Assembly (NCBI RefSeq): GCF_954871325.1
Contig: NC_088777.1
Location: 22,421,366 to 22,485,365 of the forward strand
DNA from: Gordionus sp. m RMFG-2023
Taxonomy: Eukaryota; Nematomorpha; Gordioida; Chordodea; Parachordodidae
DNA length: 64,000 nt
Direction of reading: 5' to 3'
This document shows, one piece after another, positions 35,601 through 45,339 of the stretch. Numbering within the stretch: the stretch's first letter is position 1; every line of letters begins with the position of its first letter. A program made the translations under genes and the position numbers. The notes beneath the pieces were generated by a model that had not been told where the DNA came from, did not search any database, and was given only the letters and a program-made list of their open reading frames with translations.

Positions 35601-37865
35601 CACATTATGGATGATATAAAAGAAAATAATGATTTATGGGACGTACCAATTAACTTAAAAATGATCGAAAAAGAAACTTCTAACGACAGAGAATAATGGA
35701 AATAATGAACGACATTAGAAACGGTGACACGATAAAAATAAAACATATAACAATATGTTGACAGAATTATGTATTATTGGAAATTGTCTATTTAAAGAAA
35801 ATAAAATCATCGTACCTAAAGTTTTAAGAAAATCAATATTACAATATTTACACGAAGGGCACTTGGGTGCTGAAAACCAAACATTTAGCTAAAGAATACC
35901 TTTGGTGGCCTGGAATTAGTAATGATATTGATAACGAAGTAAAAGAATGCAAATCATTTGGGTCGATAATCCCATTAATACACAGCATCCTTGGATGTTA
36001 ACAACGAAGCCATTCGAAAGAATACGCATTGATTACGCTGGGCCATTTTTTAACAAATACTGTTTGCTTATAGTAGATGCGTACAGTAAGTTTCCTATAA
36101 TCACGCCGGTAAAATCAATAACTTCGGAATTTACAATAAAAGAATTGATGAAAACAATTAGCTTATTAGGTATTCCAGAACAAATAGTATCTCATAATGG
36201 CTCAAACTTTACAAGTCAACTGTTCAAAAAATTTTGTAGAGACCATGATATACATCACTTCCAGACTTCAGCTCACCATTAACAGTCAAACGGGCAAGTT
36301 GAAAGGATGGTCCTTTAAATCACATATAAAGAAGTGAATGGAACAAAATAACATGGACATGGATATCGCTTTGGAGAAATTTTTGTTCAATTACAGAAAC
36401 ACGCCAAACAGTACGACTGGCATCCCACCAAGAAAACTCATGTTCAATCATGATATGAGAACAAATTGTGATTTATTAAAATATAAGAAAGACGACGACA
36501 ACACTTCGTTCACAGTTTTACCAAAAAATAGAACGATTAATATTGGAGAAAAAATTTGGTATAGAAATTTTGGAGTAAACAAGTGGGATGAAGGCGTTAT
36601 AATAAAAAAAGAAAGTAACATGTTATTTCAAATTCAAACGAAAAATGGTATATTAAGGAGGCACTTAGACCAACTTAAGAAAAGATTTACCACTGACGAA
36701 GTATTAATTCATGACCCAAATACTTTACCAACGATTACATATTACAAGGAGAGAAATGCTACTCAATAGGATAAAGATTGTACATACGACATTACGAGAC
36801 CTAGCCGGAATAGAACATTACCCGCACGATATCAAGATTATATTTTGAACATAAAATATTCACATACAAGAAGAATTTGAGCGGAGTTTGTTTCTTAAGG
36901 GGTGAAATGTTGTGATGTACAAATTGATCTATTAATTTATGGCGATCTATTAAATAAATTATTGATTTTTTTTATTCTTTATATTATATTAACTTTAACC
37001 TCGCGGACTCGTTTTATAAAATTAACTCAATAATTCGACATAAATTACTTGAGAGATTTTGTAAACTATATAAACTTAGAAAATTATTGTACTTATCAGT
37101 TTTAAATATATTTTTAAATAAAATTATTAAATAAAATTAAGTATCTGTTTTTCTTTTTTTTTGCCAACCTTTCCCACATTGAATTTTTTCAATCCTGATT
37201 TACCCATAGGTATAGCCGCGGATGCATCTAAACGCGGTTTGGGAGCTATTTTATTTCACTTAGAAGGTGACGGCAAAAAAAAGCCGATAGCATTTGCCTC
37301 AAGATCCTTACTTAAATCAAAAAGAAACTTCTAACGACAATGAATTAATGGAAATAATGAACGACATTAGAAACGGTGACACGATAAAAAATAAAACATA
37401 TAACAATATGTTGACGGAATTATGTATTATGGGAAATTGTCCATTTAAAGATAAAATTATCGTACCTTAAGTTTTAAGAAAATCAATGCTACAACATTTA
37501 CACGAAGGACACTTGGGTGCTTTCAAAACCAAACATTTAGCTAAAAAATACCTTTGGTGGCCTGGAATTAACACTGATATTGATAACGAAGTAAAAGAAT
37601 GCAAATCATGTAACATTTGGGCCGATAATCCCATTAACACCCTTGGATGTTAACCACGAAGCCATTCAAAAGAATACACATTGATTACGCTGGGCCATTT
37701 TTTTAACAAGTACTGGTTGTTTATAGTAGATGCATACAGCAAGTTTCCTATAATCACGCCAGTGAAATCAATAACCTCCGAATTTACAATAAAAGAATTG
37801 ATGAAAACAATTAGCTTATTTGGTATTCCAGAACAAATAGTTTCTGCCCCCTGCCAACCTTAACA
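32700..37865 (+). mobile_element. Ty3/gypsy LTR retrotransposon fossil B2
   Basis: The largest B-family copy. A partial 5' LTR (about 32700-32872) ends in CCTGCCAACCTTAACA, with primer-binding site TGGTGGCAGCGGC at 32873. Gag lies at about 33010-33900, protease and linker at 33900-34200, and reverse transcriptase at 34200-35100. RNase H (35100-35540), integrase (35800-36480) and a pol tail to 36900 follow. The purine tract AAGGGGTGAAA leads into an LTR at 36908-37170. A compact RNase H/integrase piece follows, ending in an LTR tail at 37865. It is a fossil with around ten breaks. The structure of the last 1 kb recurs in B4. Confidence 0.85.
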
Positions 37866-37874
37866 CATACCAAT

Positions 37875-38040
37875 GAAAAAATTAAAATTTTATGTAATAA
37901 CTATAATGACCAATATGAAAGTTCTACTAAAGGAGTTGATGTAACACAATTCAAGACATTATTGGGAAATCTTTATTTAGCTGGAATTTTAAAATCTAAC
38001 CATAAAAAGAACAAAATATTTTTTTTCAAATATGTAAAAT
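37875..38040 (+). pseudogene. piggyBac transposase fragment
   Basis: The plus strand reads ILCNNYNDQYESSTKG then VDVTQFKTLLGNLYLAGILK. The family resemblance is to the helical start of the DDE_Tnp_1_7 domain, where a fluorescently undramatic 'E(I/L)..F.G......GI.K' pattern is common. It lies just right of the gypsy insertion. Upstream transposase should lie left of 32700 but is not recognisable. The match is short and is supported mainly by the piggyBac-type ends around it. Confidence 0.45.
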
Positions 38041-38480
38041 AAATTTATGTTTTGAACACATTAATGTTTTATGTAATAAATGTTTTGCATGTCAAATTTA
38101 AATATTTCAATGTTCTATATTTTTTTTTGATTGTATTAGTGTAATTTTTTTTTTATATTGTAGAATAAAGAAAAGATCCTTATTATGAATTATCATGATT
38201 ATATGATAGATAAGTTATTTTTTTAATTTAATTTGAAATTTAAAATAAATAAGCTTTTTTTAGAAAATTTTGGCACAAATTATAATTATCCTCATATCTT
38301 TAATCTAAGCTTAAGATATAAAAATAAATAAATATTTTATCAAGTTGGTTAGTTCTATCTTATATCCAAATATTAAATAAAAATAATGAATATAACTGAA
38401 GATATATACATTTGAAATTAGGGTCTATTAAACCCCACCCAAGTACAAACGTCATTTTTTTCACTGGAGTATTGAAGGGT

Positions 38481-38919
38481 AAAAAAAAATATGTTTCCTA
38501 TTTCATATTAAATGGTTAATTTTTTGATTTATTTTAAAGTCAATCACATATTTACTAATTTATAAATTTTATTTAAAGTAAAAGTCATGATTAGTTTTTA
38601 TTGTAAATTCATATATTTTTAATTATTATAAAGGTAATAACTTATTTTCAATGTATCTTCAATGTCAGTTTTTTAAAAATTGTTACATTTTATTACAAAT
38701 TAAAACTTGCCTTTTTTTAAAAAAAACTAGGCATAATAAAAATAAATCTTAATAAATATATACACAGCATTTAAAATAGTTTATAAACATGAAAATAAAA
38801 TGATATAATAATTGATTATTGTTAACTCTTTTATTATAAATAAAAAATTATTTATATGTTAATACCAATATATATAAATGAATCCATATTATTTACATAT
38901 TTAAATTTTATAACAACAT
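38481..38919. other. 3' flank of the UBC12 gene
   Basis: AT-rich, with no repeat ends. On the minus strand an AATAAA overlaps the UBC12 stop codon region (38919-38924) and further AATAAA-like motifs lie downstream. Either could signal polyadenylation. Confidence 0.45.
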
Positions 38920-39477
38920 TTATTTAATACATCTTTTAAAATATACATTTCCAATATACCCACCCCTCATAGATCTATAAACATTTTGTTCAAAGAGCCG
39001 TTTGTTATTTTTTAACTCTTCGGCAGCTTCTTTATTCAAGGGATCCTCTGCATTTGGCTCCAATAAAAGATAATGAAGTCCATATATTAATGAATTTATT
39101 GTTAAAACAGGTTTCCAATCTTCCCTTAATATGTTAAGGCATATATTACCTTCTAAATCAATATTGGGATGATAAACCATTGTCTCACATTTAACTTTAG
39201 GTGGTTCGTGTGGATAGCCTTGACTGACTTTAAAATTGAATAAAAATTGGCCAGCACAATAAAACCCTTCATCTGGGCATAAAATTATTTTAAAATTTAA
39301 GAGATCATCTGGATCAGGAAATTCAATTTCACAATTTGGTGGAAGATTTAATTCATTTATATCTTTTTGAATCCGTAATTGGGCGGCTGAAGATTTTTTA
39401 CTAGATTGTGAATTGTTGTCTTTAGAATTATCGTTGTCATCTTTTTTCTGTTGTTTTAAAGAAAATAATTTGATCAT
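38920..39477 (-). CDS. UBE2M: NEDD8-conjugating enzyme UBC12 (UBE2M-type E2)
   Basis: This frame of 185 codons, with no coding intron, covers the full family length (human UBE2M has 183). It transfers NEDD8 from the APPBP1-UBA3 E1 to cullins, activating cullin-RING ubiquitin ligases. The N-terminal extension [12 protein letters not shown] (residues 1-12) is the E1 docking peptide specific to UBC12, followed by a Ser/Asn/Asp-rich linker to about residue 30. The UBC fold follows with [15 protein letters not shown] at 103-105 and catalytic Cys113 in [17 protein letters not shown]. The C-terminus [16 protein letters not shown] is family-typical. On the minus strand TTTTATTTTAG ends 3 nt before the ATG and could be a 3' splice site of a 5'UTR intron. 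The gene looks intact. A processed copy is possible but the frame shows no decay. Confidence 0.96.
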   Translation of the reverse strand: MIKLFSLKQQKKDDNDNSKDNNSQSSKKSSAAQLRIQKDINELNLPPNCEIEFPDPDDLLNFKIILCPDEGFYCAGQFLFNFKVSQGYPHEPPKVKCETMVYHPNIDLEGNICLNILREDWKPVLTINSLIYGLHYLLLEPNAEDPLNKEAAEELKNNKRLFEQNVYRSMRGGYIGNVYFKRCIK

Positions 39478-39639
39478 ACCCTAAAATAAAAATTGAATAT
39501 ACCGTGCCTAGCCTAACATAAATTAAGGTAACATAGCAAGTCACATGTGATTGACAACGGTTAATTACAGGGTTTTCCGTTATTTTCGAGTAGAAACTAA
39601 CATTATGAGAACAAAAATTATGTAAATAACACTACATTT
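39478..39639 (-). promoter_or_regulatory. Upstream region of UBC12
   Basis: Only about 160 bp separate the UBC12 ATG from a LINE relic. A pyrimidine-rich tract with AG just before the ATG suggests a spliced 5' leader. I see no convincing TATA box or donor site, so the promoter cannot be placed. Confidence 0.35.
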
Positions 39640-40445
39640 TAATTCGTCTAGCTAATCCGGATCCTATGCATAAAATAAGGCACAAATCGCACGCTACTTT
39701 GCAAACCCCCATCGTCAGCATTACAGAGGATAGGGATAAACCTCTAGTTGGCAACTCCGTTGCATACCTGAAATCGTAGAGCCAACCCAAGGACCATTCT
39801 CCACCTTCCGAAGATAGTCGATGATCGAGGCTTTCCCATCGCGAGACTTTGACCTGCTTCAAAGCAATGATGAACTACGTCACGCCATTGCGATATGGGA
39901 ATGCATTATCACTGTATCCTCTGTCAAACGTCGATCAACTCCAAGGGCCGTCACTCTCTACACTGCAAGCGCTGTAGAGGTAGATTCATTAGGCATTCAA
40001 AATGCAATGATACCATTGCCAGGACCTTAAAATCCGAAGGCATCCTAACAAACCTCGAACCTACTGGCATTTACAATTCCGATGGTAAGCCGCACGATGG
40101 TTTGACTATAATCTCTTGGAAGAGGGGGGAATTCCTGGAATTTCTCATGCATTGATCCTCTTGCTCCTTCTAATATAAATAGAGATGCCATATTGGATAC
40201 CTGGCGAATAAACTAGTTAAATATTCGCTATCGCTTCTCGCCAATTATGCATTCCTACCATTAATCGCCACGACTCTAACGTCGTTCGGCTCTCATGCTC
40301 TGGTTTTCTTTAAAGAGCTCGGTAAACGGATCTCTGCTAGGACCGAGGATCCTAACGAGGGATTCTACCTACGCCAAAGATTAGCCATAAACATAATAAA
40401 ATACAACTATCTCAGCTTTATTCTTTCAATATCTGAAACCCCCTA
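39640..40445 (+). pseudogene. C-terminal region of a non-LTR retroelement polyprotein
   Basis: The plus strand holds an 86-codon frame (39895-40155). Its zinc-binding region reads CILCQTSINSKGRHSLHCK. It continues RFIRHSKCNDTIARTLKSEG and LEPTGIYNSDGKPHDGLTII. After a frame change it reads IDPLAPSNINRDAILDTW, then KLVKYSLSLLANYAFLPL and FFKELGKRISARTEDPNEGF. This C-x2-C...H-C, RH..ND, LEP.G...DGK.PDG, then QR series is common downstream of reverse transcriptase in many invertebrate non-LTR elements. No RT remains here. It is a 5'-truncated insertion next to UBC12, in at least two frames. Confidence 0.65.
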
Positions 40446-42150
40446 ATTGAACATCCTATGCATATGGTAGACTTTGGCTATTTTGCTCCAATAATAATGC
40501 TAACGCTAAAAGGGAACTTGACTCTCAATCAATAAAAGATAGCAAGAATTAATGACTTTATAATTGTGAATATAATATTTTTTTTCCAATAATTGTGTGT
40601 AATTTTAAATTTCTTATTTGTATAAATAATTTTATATTACAATAATAAAATATAATATTTAAATTTTTTAAAAAAAGTGTTAATATTCCAAAATATGTTC
40701 TGATATATTAAAAAATATATATCTCTTTTAAATTTGAATTATGATCTAGCTAATGTCACACAAAACATATAATAATTCCGATTATAATAAAGTTTGGAAT
40801 CCCTTACTGGCCTCGTCCTAAATATATTTAGTGTGAAGTGAAATACTATCAATTTCTCAACTTCCTATTGACTTTTCATTTCAATCCATCACTCAGTAAA
40901 ATTTGTTTCATCTATGTTCATTAATTGGGAGGATAATTAGTTCTATAACTTTTATTAAGAATTTTTATTATTCCTAAAGGAGGCAACTCCCCTCTTACAA
41001 TCTTTCTCACCCCTAATCACGTATTTTCCTTAATCAAAACTTTAATTCCTTAAGTCTTTTTGTCATATCTGGCTTACTTAACTGATGGTATTCTGAACGT
41101 ACTCGATGAGGATATTAAATCCCAAATAAATAAAATTCTTATTATTAAATGACAACATGGTTTAAAATATATATTTAAAATATCATGTACTAAAATATTT
41201 AATAACACTAAATATATATTGTAAATATTTTCTGGCAGAGTTAAATTAGATATTTATAAATTTAATAATAAAATTTATATTGTTAAACTAATTAAGTAGT
41301 TTAATCTTTTATAATTTTTAAATAAAAAAAAATCGTTTAATTTGGTAAATATAAAGAATATGGATATACCAAAAAATTTTTTCACATCGTAATCAAGGTA
41401 TATTTTAATTTATTTATAAAATTTATGTAATTTGAATTAGAATAATATATGGATTTTGCTAGTGAAAATCAGCCATCAGTTTATTTGGTCTCAAAATACT
41501 CAAATGACGATGGTAATGATATTTACTTATAATATCTTTTATTTAAGTCTTTCAAAATACAAATAATACGATACCCTGTGAAAACAAATGAGTTAGCTAT
41601 AAAATCATCAAATAATGATGGTATATTCTAAATTATTTTTAATTTCTCTTAATATTTTATAATTAGAAATACTATGTATTACAAAAGCATGAGAGCTATC
41701 AGTTGATTTTGCAGGAAAATTATCAAATGATGGTATGGTATTTTATAATATAAGTGAGTTCCATTATTTATTTGTAAGTTTTATATTATTTTGATTTAGT
41801 TATTAAAAATTTTGCAATAAGCTTTATTTAGTTATAACCCTTTTTTATGATAAAGTCCCTCATTTTGATTATTATTTCCAAAATGATCTTTAGATAGTAC
41901 ATTAAACAAAGAATTGGGCAGATTCTGAAAACTTGTATCTTAGATACAAACAAGTAATTTCCTTCATTGTCTTGTACTCTGGCTTTTAAATTTTGAGGAA
42001 GAAACTTGAATCTGTATCTGAGATACATTTTTATAAACTAGATTCTTTTCTTGTTATGCTGCTCAGGTTTGATCACTACAATTCATATTGAAATATATAA
42101 TTTAAAATCTAAAAATCATATAGAAACACACTGTCCTCAAAAAGATGTTT
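40446..42150. other. No gene seen; AT-rich spacer
   Basis: About 80% A+T. A 66-codon minus-strand frame (42028-41828) has no recognisable motif. The 5' part of the hAT element that follows probably lies in the last few hundred bases, but I could not find its terminal repeat. Confidence 0.4.
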
Positions 42151-42971
42151 CATTTTCCTTAAATTTTCATTTTAAAAATGATAATGAAAAATTGTTAGCT
42201 CTTGAAAATATTTGAATACCTGATAAATGCCATGAATTTCCATTGTCCTTGGATAAAAGAAATTTAACATTTCAAACATCATGGCTCAACAAATATAAGT
42301 GGCTTGCCTAGTCAGCAATGAAAATTGAGCTCTTTGTAAAATTCGTGACATTTATTCACCAAGATTGCTGGAAATGGGTTACATAAACTCAGCACATTGA
42401 TAAGTCAAGTTTATAAAAGATGGAAAGATTCTCTTGAAAATTTTAACTATCATCAACAAAATAAGTATCATCTCAATTCTTATAAGATATCGGATGCCTT
42501 AAAAGCTATCTCCATGAATCAAAAGATATCATTATCTAATGTATTGAATAAAAAAAAAATTGTTACCAACAGAGCAAAATAATTATTGATGCAATCATTT
42601 GGTTAGGGAATCATGGCTTAGCTTGCAGAGCTCATAGAAAGTCTGAATTGTTGATTACACTTGAAACGCTAGAGGATATTAGAAAATCTTAGAGTTTTAT
42701 TCTGATGATTTATCAGGATCGTATGATAAGTTACTTTGTGATGTCGAATTTTGGTATAAAAATCTTGACAGAATAGAGTACTCTTTGAGATCAAAAAATT
42801 TGCAAGCCTTTTCCATGTGTATTGTACTTTAGATTCCCTGCCTAATATCAAAACATTGCTTTTTATTGCTACCTTACCAATTGGTACCTGCACTAATGAA
42901 AGGTCTTTTTCAACTTTGAAAAGTTTAAAAGCCTTTTTAAGAAAAAGCACAGGTGAAAACCGTTTAAATGG

Positions 42972-44123
42972 AAATCCAGGAAAAAACCCGAAAATTTTTC
43001 CCTAATTTACTTAAGATCTAATAATATCGGTATATTTATATTTGGATTTATTAGGGTATAGACAAATTTAGTATTTTAGAAAAAAATATAATTTAATAAT
43101 AAATTATATACATAAATGATTTATCAATAAAATAAACAGATCTTATTGCAAATTTTGTCAAATTTAGTCTATTTAATATAGTAATTAAGGATGGATATTG
43201 TATTTATTACCATAGCAAAAATTTTCGAAAATAAGTAATACATGGATTATTTTACTGGGATATTTTTTTCCCCAACATTAATTTGAACATCAGCATTTTT
43301 TCTTGTTTAAGCACTGCGATTTTGTTTTCGGTGTCCAACTACCTACACGCCATCGTTAAAGTTTGGTTTCATCGGCAGCCACCTCGCATTTCATTTTTTA
43401 ATCAATACCCAGATTAATGGGTTTTATTCCCAACCAGATTAGAAAAACGAGGATTCGAACCTTCACATTGATTATTTATGAGCTATTCGTTGGATAGAGT
43501 GCTCTAATTCAAGTTTCTGGAGGAAATCGAGGCCCAATTTGATCTGTCTGGGATGGAGAATTGCTTCTTGTGACCTCCCTTGATACTCCATTGATGTAAT
43601 TTTTATCGAAATATTCAAGAATATCCTTACCTTTGCTCGGAGTAACCGATCTAAAGAATGCCATTGCATTGCCCATATCACATAAAGGAACAAATGCTAA
43701 GCCGTCCATATGCCACAAAAGAAGCTTAGGGCTTCATCGGTTCTGTTGGCTTTCCAGATCTAGCTTTTGCGTAAGTATTTTGTGTTTTTTTGGAGTTTAA
43801 TAGCTGTTAATGATTGTGACATTCGCTTATAAAATTATTTATCAATATTAATTATTGCTAGGTTATACTAAAAAAATTTAGTGAAAATTGAGAAGAAAAA
43901 AATTGAGAAAAGGTCAGAAAAATAAAGATTAACAATGACTTAAAGCAAAAATGGGAAGAAAATAATAAATTGAGAAAAAAATTTAAGAAAAATTGACAAG
44001 AAAAAAATTTTAAAAAATAACGATTTTCTTTTTTTTTAAATTTTTTTCCGGGGGTTTTTTTCCGGGGGGTTTTTCCGGGGTTTTTACCGGGATTTTTTTT
44101 CCAGGGGTTTTTTTCTATTACCG
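42972..44123 (-). mobile_element. MULE-type DNA transposon, copy 1 (1152 bp)
   Basis: Inserted in the hATC domain of a hAT transposase with 9-bp flanks TTTAAATGG (42963-42971) and CTTAAATGG (44124-44132), 8 of 9 alike. The right end is an array of CCGGGG plus T-run units (44040-44116). The left end has only AAATCCAGGAAAAAACCCG. Internal coding on the minus strand (43720-43320) reads MDGLAFVPLCDMGNAMAF and YFDKNYINGVSREV. These match copy 2 and a transposase segment after the catalytic core. Confidence 0.85.
43320..43790 (-). pseudogene. MULE transposase C-terminal remnant, copy 1
   Basis: Two overlapping minus-strand frames give MDGLAFVPLCDMGNAMAFF, then DILEYFDKNYINGVSREV and PRFPPET, then after frame changes KMRGGCR-like sequence. 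It corresponds to the part of MULE transposases after the DDE core: LAFVP...YF..Y(I/V).G...FPP.(T/L)W. The core itself is absent in both copies with nearly the same junction. Confidence 0.65.
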
Positions 44124-44200
44124 CTTAAATGGATTAGCCTTAAATATTTATAAGGAGATTATCTAGATAAATTTTGATTCTAGATGAATTGGCCAAATCT

Positions 44201-44971
44201 CAGAGAAAAGTAGACCTCTCAAATCATAAAATTGCAATATGATTATATGTTCTTAGTCATAAAATGTTTATATGCAATAATTATAATGAATTCTTAGTCA
44301 TAATATTTATATTTATATATTATACTATTTTTAATAAAAGTATTGCATTTGCAATAAAAATTATTTATATTTTGATAATATACTCATTTGTATTAATTAT
44401 AATTGTTAAATTATATTTTTTTTAAATACTGTATTAAAAAAGCTTGTATTTTATTGTAATTACATTTTTTTTAATATATAGTTATTTATATAAAATTTTG
44501 AAATTTATTTTATTGTATATTATCATTAAAATAAAAACAAATAAAGGGATGTTATTTATACTAAATTATTAATAATAAATAAAATCTATAATGAAATTCT
44601 CTATATGCAAAAATTTAATTAAGATAATTATTTTTAACATAGAAGAAGATATATTGAGTGATCATAAATATGGGAGGTTTGGAGGGAGGAGGGCAAATTT
44701 TTTTCTTTCTATATCGAATGGATTGAAATAATTTACAATTGACTAAACATTGATAAAATTTTCAGTGTAATGCTTTCAGTTGCTTATTAATCATAAATTT
44801 GGTCAAAATTTTGTTACTAATATTTTTCTCATTTATGCTATTTACTATAGTAGAAACTAATAAAGCATAAAATATTGGTAAATTTTAAAATGGCGAGTTT
44901 TGGGGTGAAGTCCACAAAAAATTATTACCTCCCCCCCCCATCCCCCATGGATAAATCCTGGCTACGCCATG
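44201..44971 (+). other. AT-rich 3' part of a hAT element
   Basis: The stretch lies between the hATC end and a terminus-like sequence, AAATCCTGGCTACGCCATG at 44953-44971. This is the complement of CATGGCGTAGCCAGG, close to the CATAGGCGTAACCAGG end seen at 29366. A C-run (44930-44940) precedes it, as in the other ends. It is probably the right end of the hAT element beginning near 42.1 kb. No left partner or duplication was found. Confidence 0.5.
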
Positions 44972-45260
44972 ACAGATTTGACAGCATTGGCATTCTTTCT
45001 TCAAAAACCATTCTATAGCTGCCTTTATTTCACGACTATCATCTTATACAATTATTCAGCGTATCACTAGTTTGCCTGCATCCAGCTTATTAAAGTTCCT
45101 TTTAAATGAGATGATGATAAATTGGACCTCACGCTTTCCCACGAACACAATCAAAAGCATAGAACCTTCCTTTAATTGCTCGTTCCGTAGCTTTTTTTTC
45201 GAACTTGCAATCTAAAGCGGAGCCATATTTAAGTTTGCCAACTTGGATTATGGCTATGAG
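44972..45260 (-). other. Unrecognised coding-like fragment, part 1
   Basis: A 60-codon minus-strand frame (45311-45129) with KYGSALDCKFEKKATERAIK and GRFYAFDCVRGK continues in another frame as REVQFIIISFKRNFNKLDAG. G+C and codon-like texture are higher than in the spacers. I do not recognise the protein. It is continued beyond the hAT insertion at 47524-47900, so it predates the insertion. Confidence 0.35.
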
Positions 45261-45339
45261 CAGGGTTGTAGCTACAGGAGGCCCTCCTCCCAAAAAAATT
45301 TCCTGACCCACTATATTTTAAAAAAATGGACTGCTAAAA

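Larger units (their letters stand above)
31790..38480 (+). mobile_element. piggyBac-type DNA transposon split by gypsy B2
   Basis: The left end, CCCTTTAATACTCTGGTG, directly follows TTAA (31786-31789). The right end, CACTGGAGTATTGAAGGG (38462-38479), pairs with it in reverse and is followed by TAAA, a decayed TTAA. CCC...GGG ends at TTAA define piggyBac. A second inverted copy of the end (GACCCCACCAGAGTAA, 31990-32005) makes a subterminal foldback of about 215 bp. A transposase-like stretch survives at 37875-38040. The centre is occupied by B2. Confidence 0.72.
42190..44200 (+). pseudogene. hAT transposase, TTF/DUF4371 (ZMYM1-like), split by a MULE
   Basis: The plus strand reads RNLTFQTSWLNKYKWLA, then a 61-codon frame with SQVYKRWKDSLENFNYHQQN (TTF-type zinc-finger region), then IIWLGNHGLACRAHRKSE (DUF4371 start). 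After an internal loss it reads LPNIKTLLFIATLPIGTCTNERSF as parts of the hATC dimerisation domain. The reading KSTGENRLNG stops at the MULE (42972) and resumes past it as RLNGLALNIYKEII (44124 on). Most of DUF4371, including the catalytic Asp/Glu region, is missing, so this copy is dead. A possible right end is at 44971. Confidence 0.75.

Noticed and set aside
43450-43476. B-box-like GGTTCGAATCC on the minus strand
   Set aside because: It lies inside MULE coding remnant, has no A box at the right distance, and the second MULE copy has a different sequence at this place.
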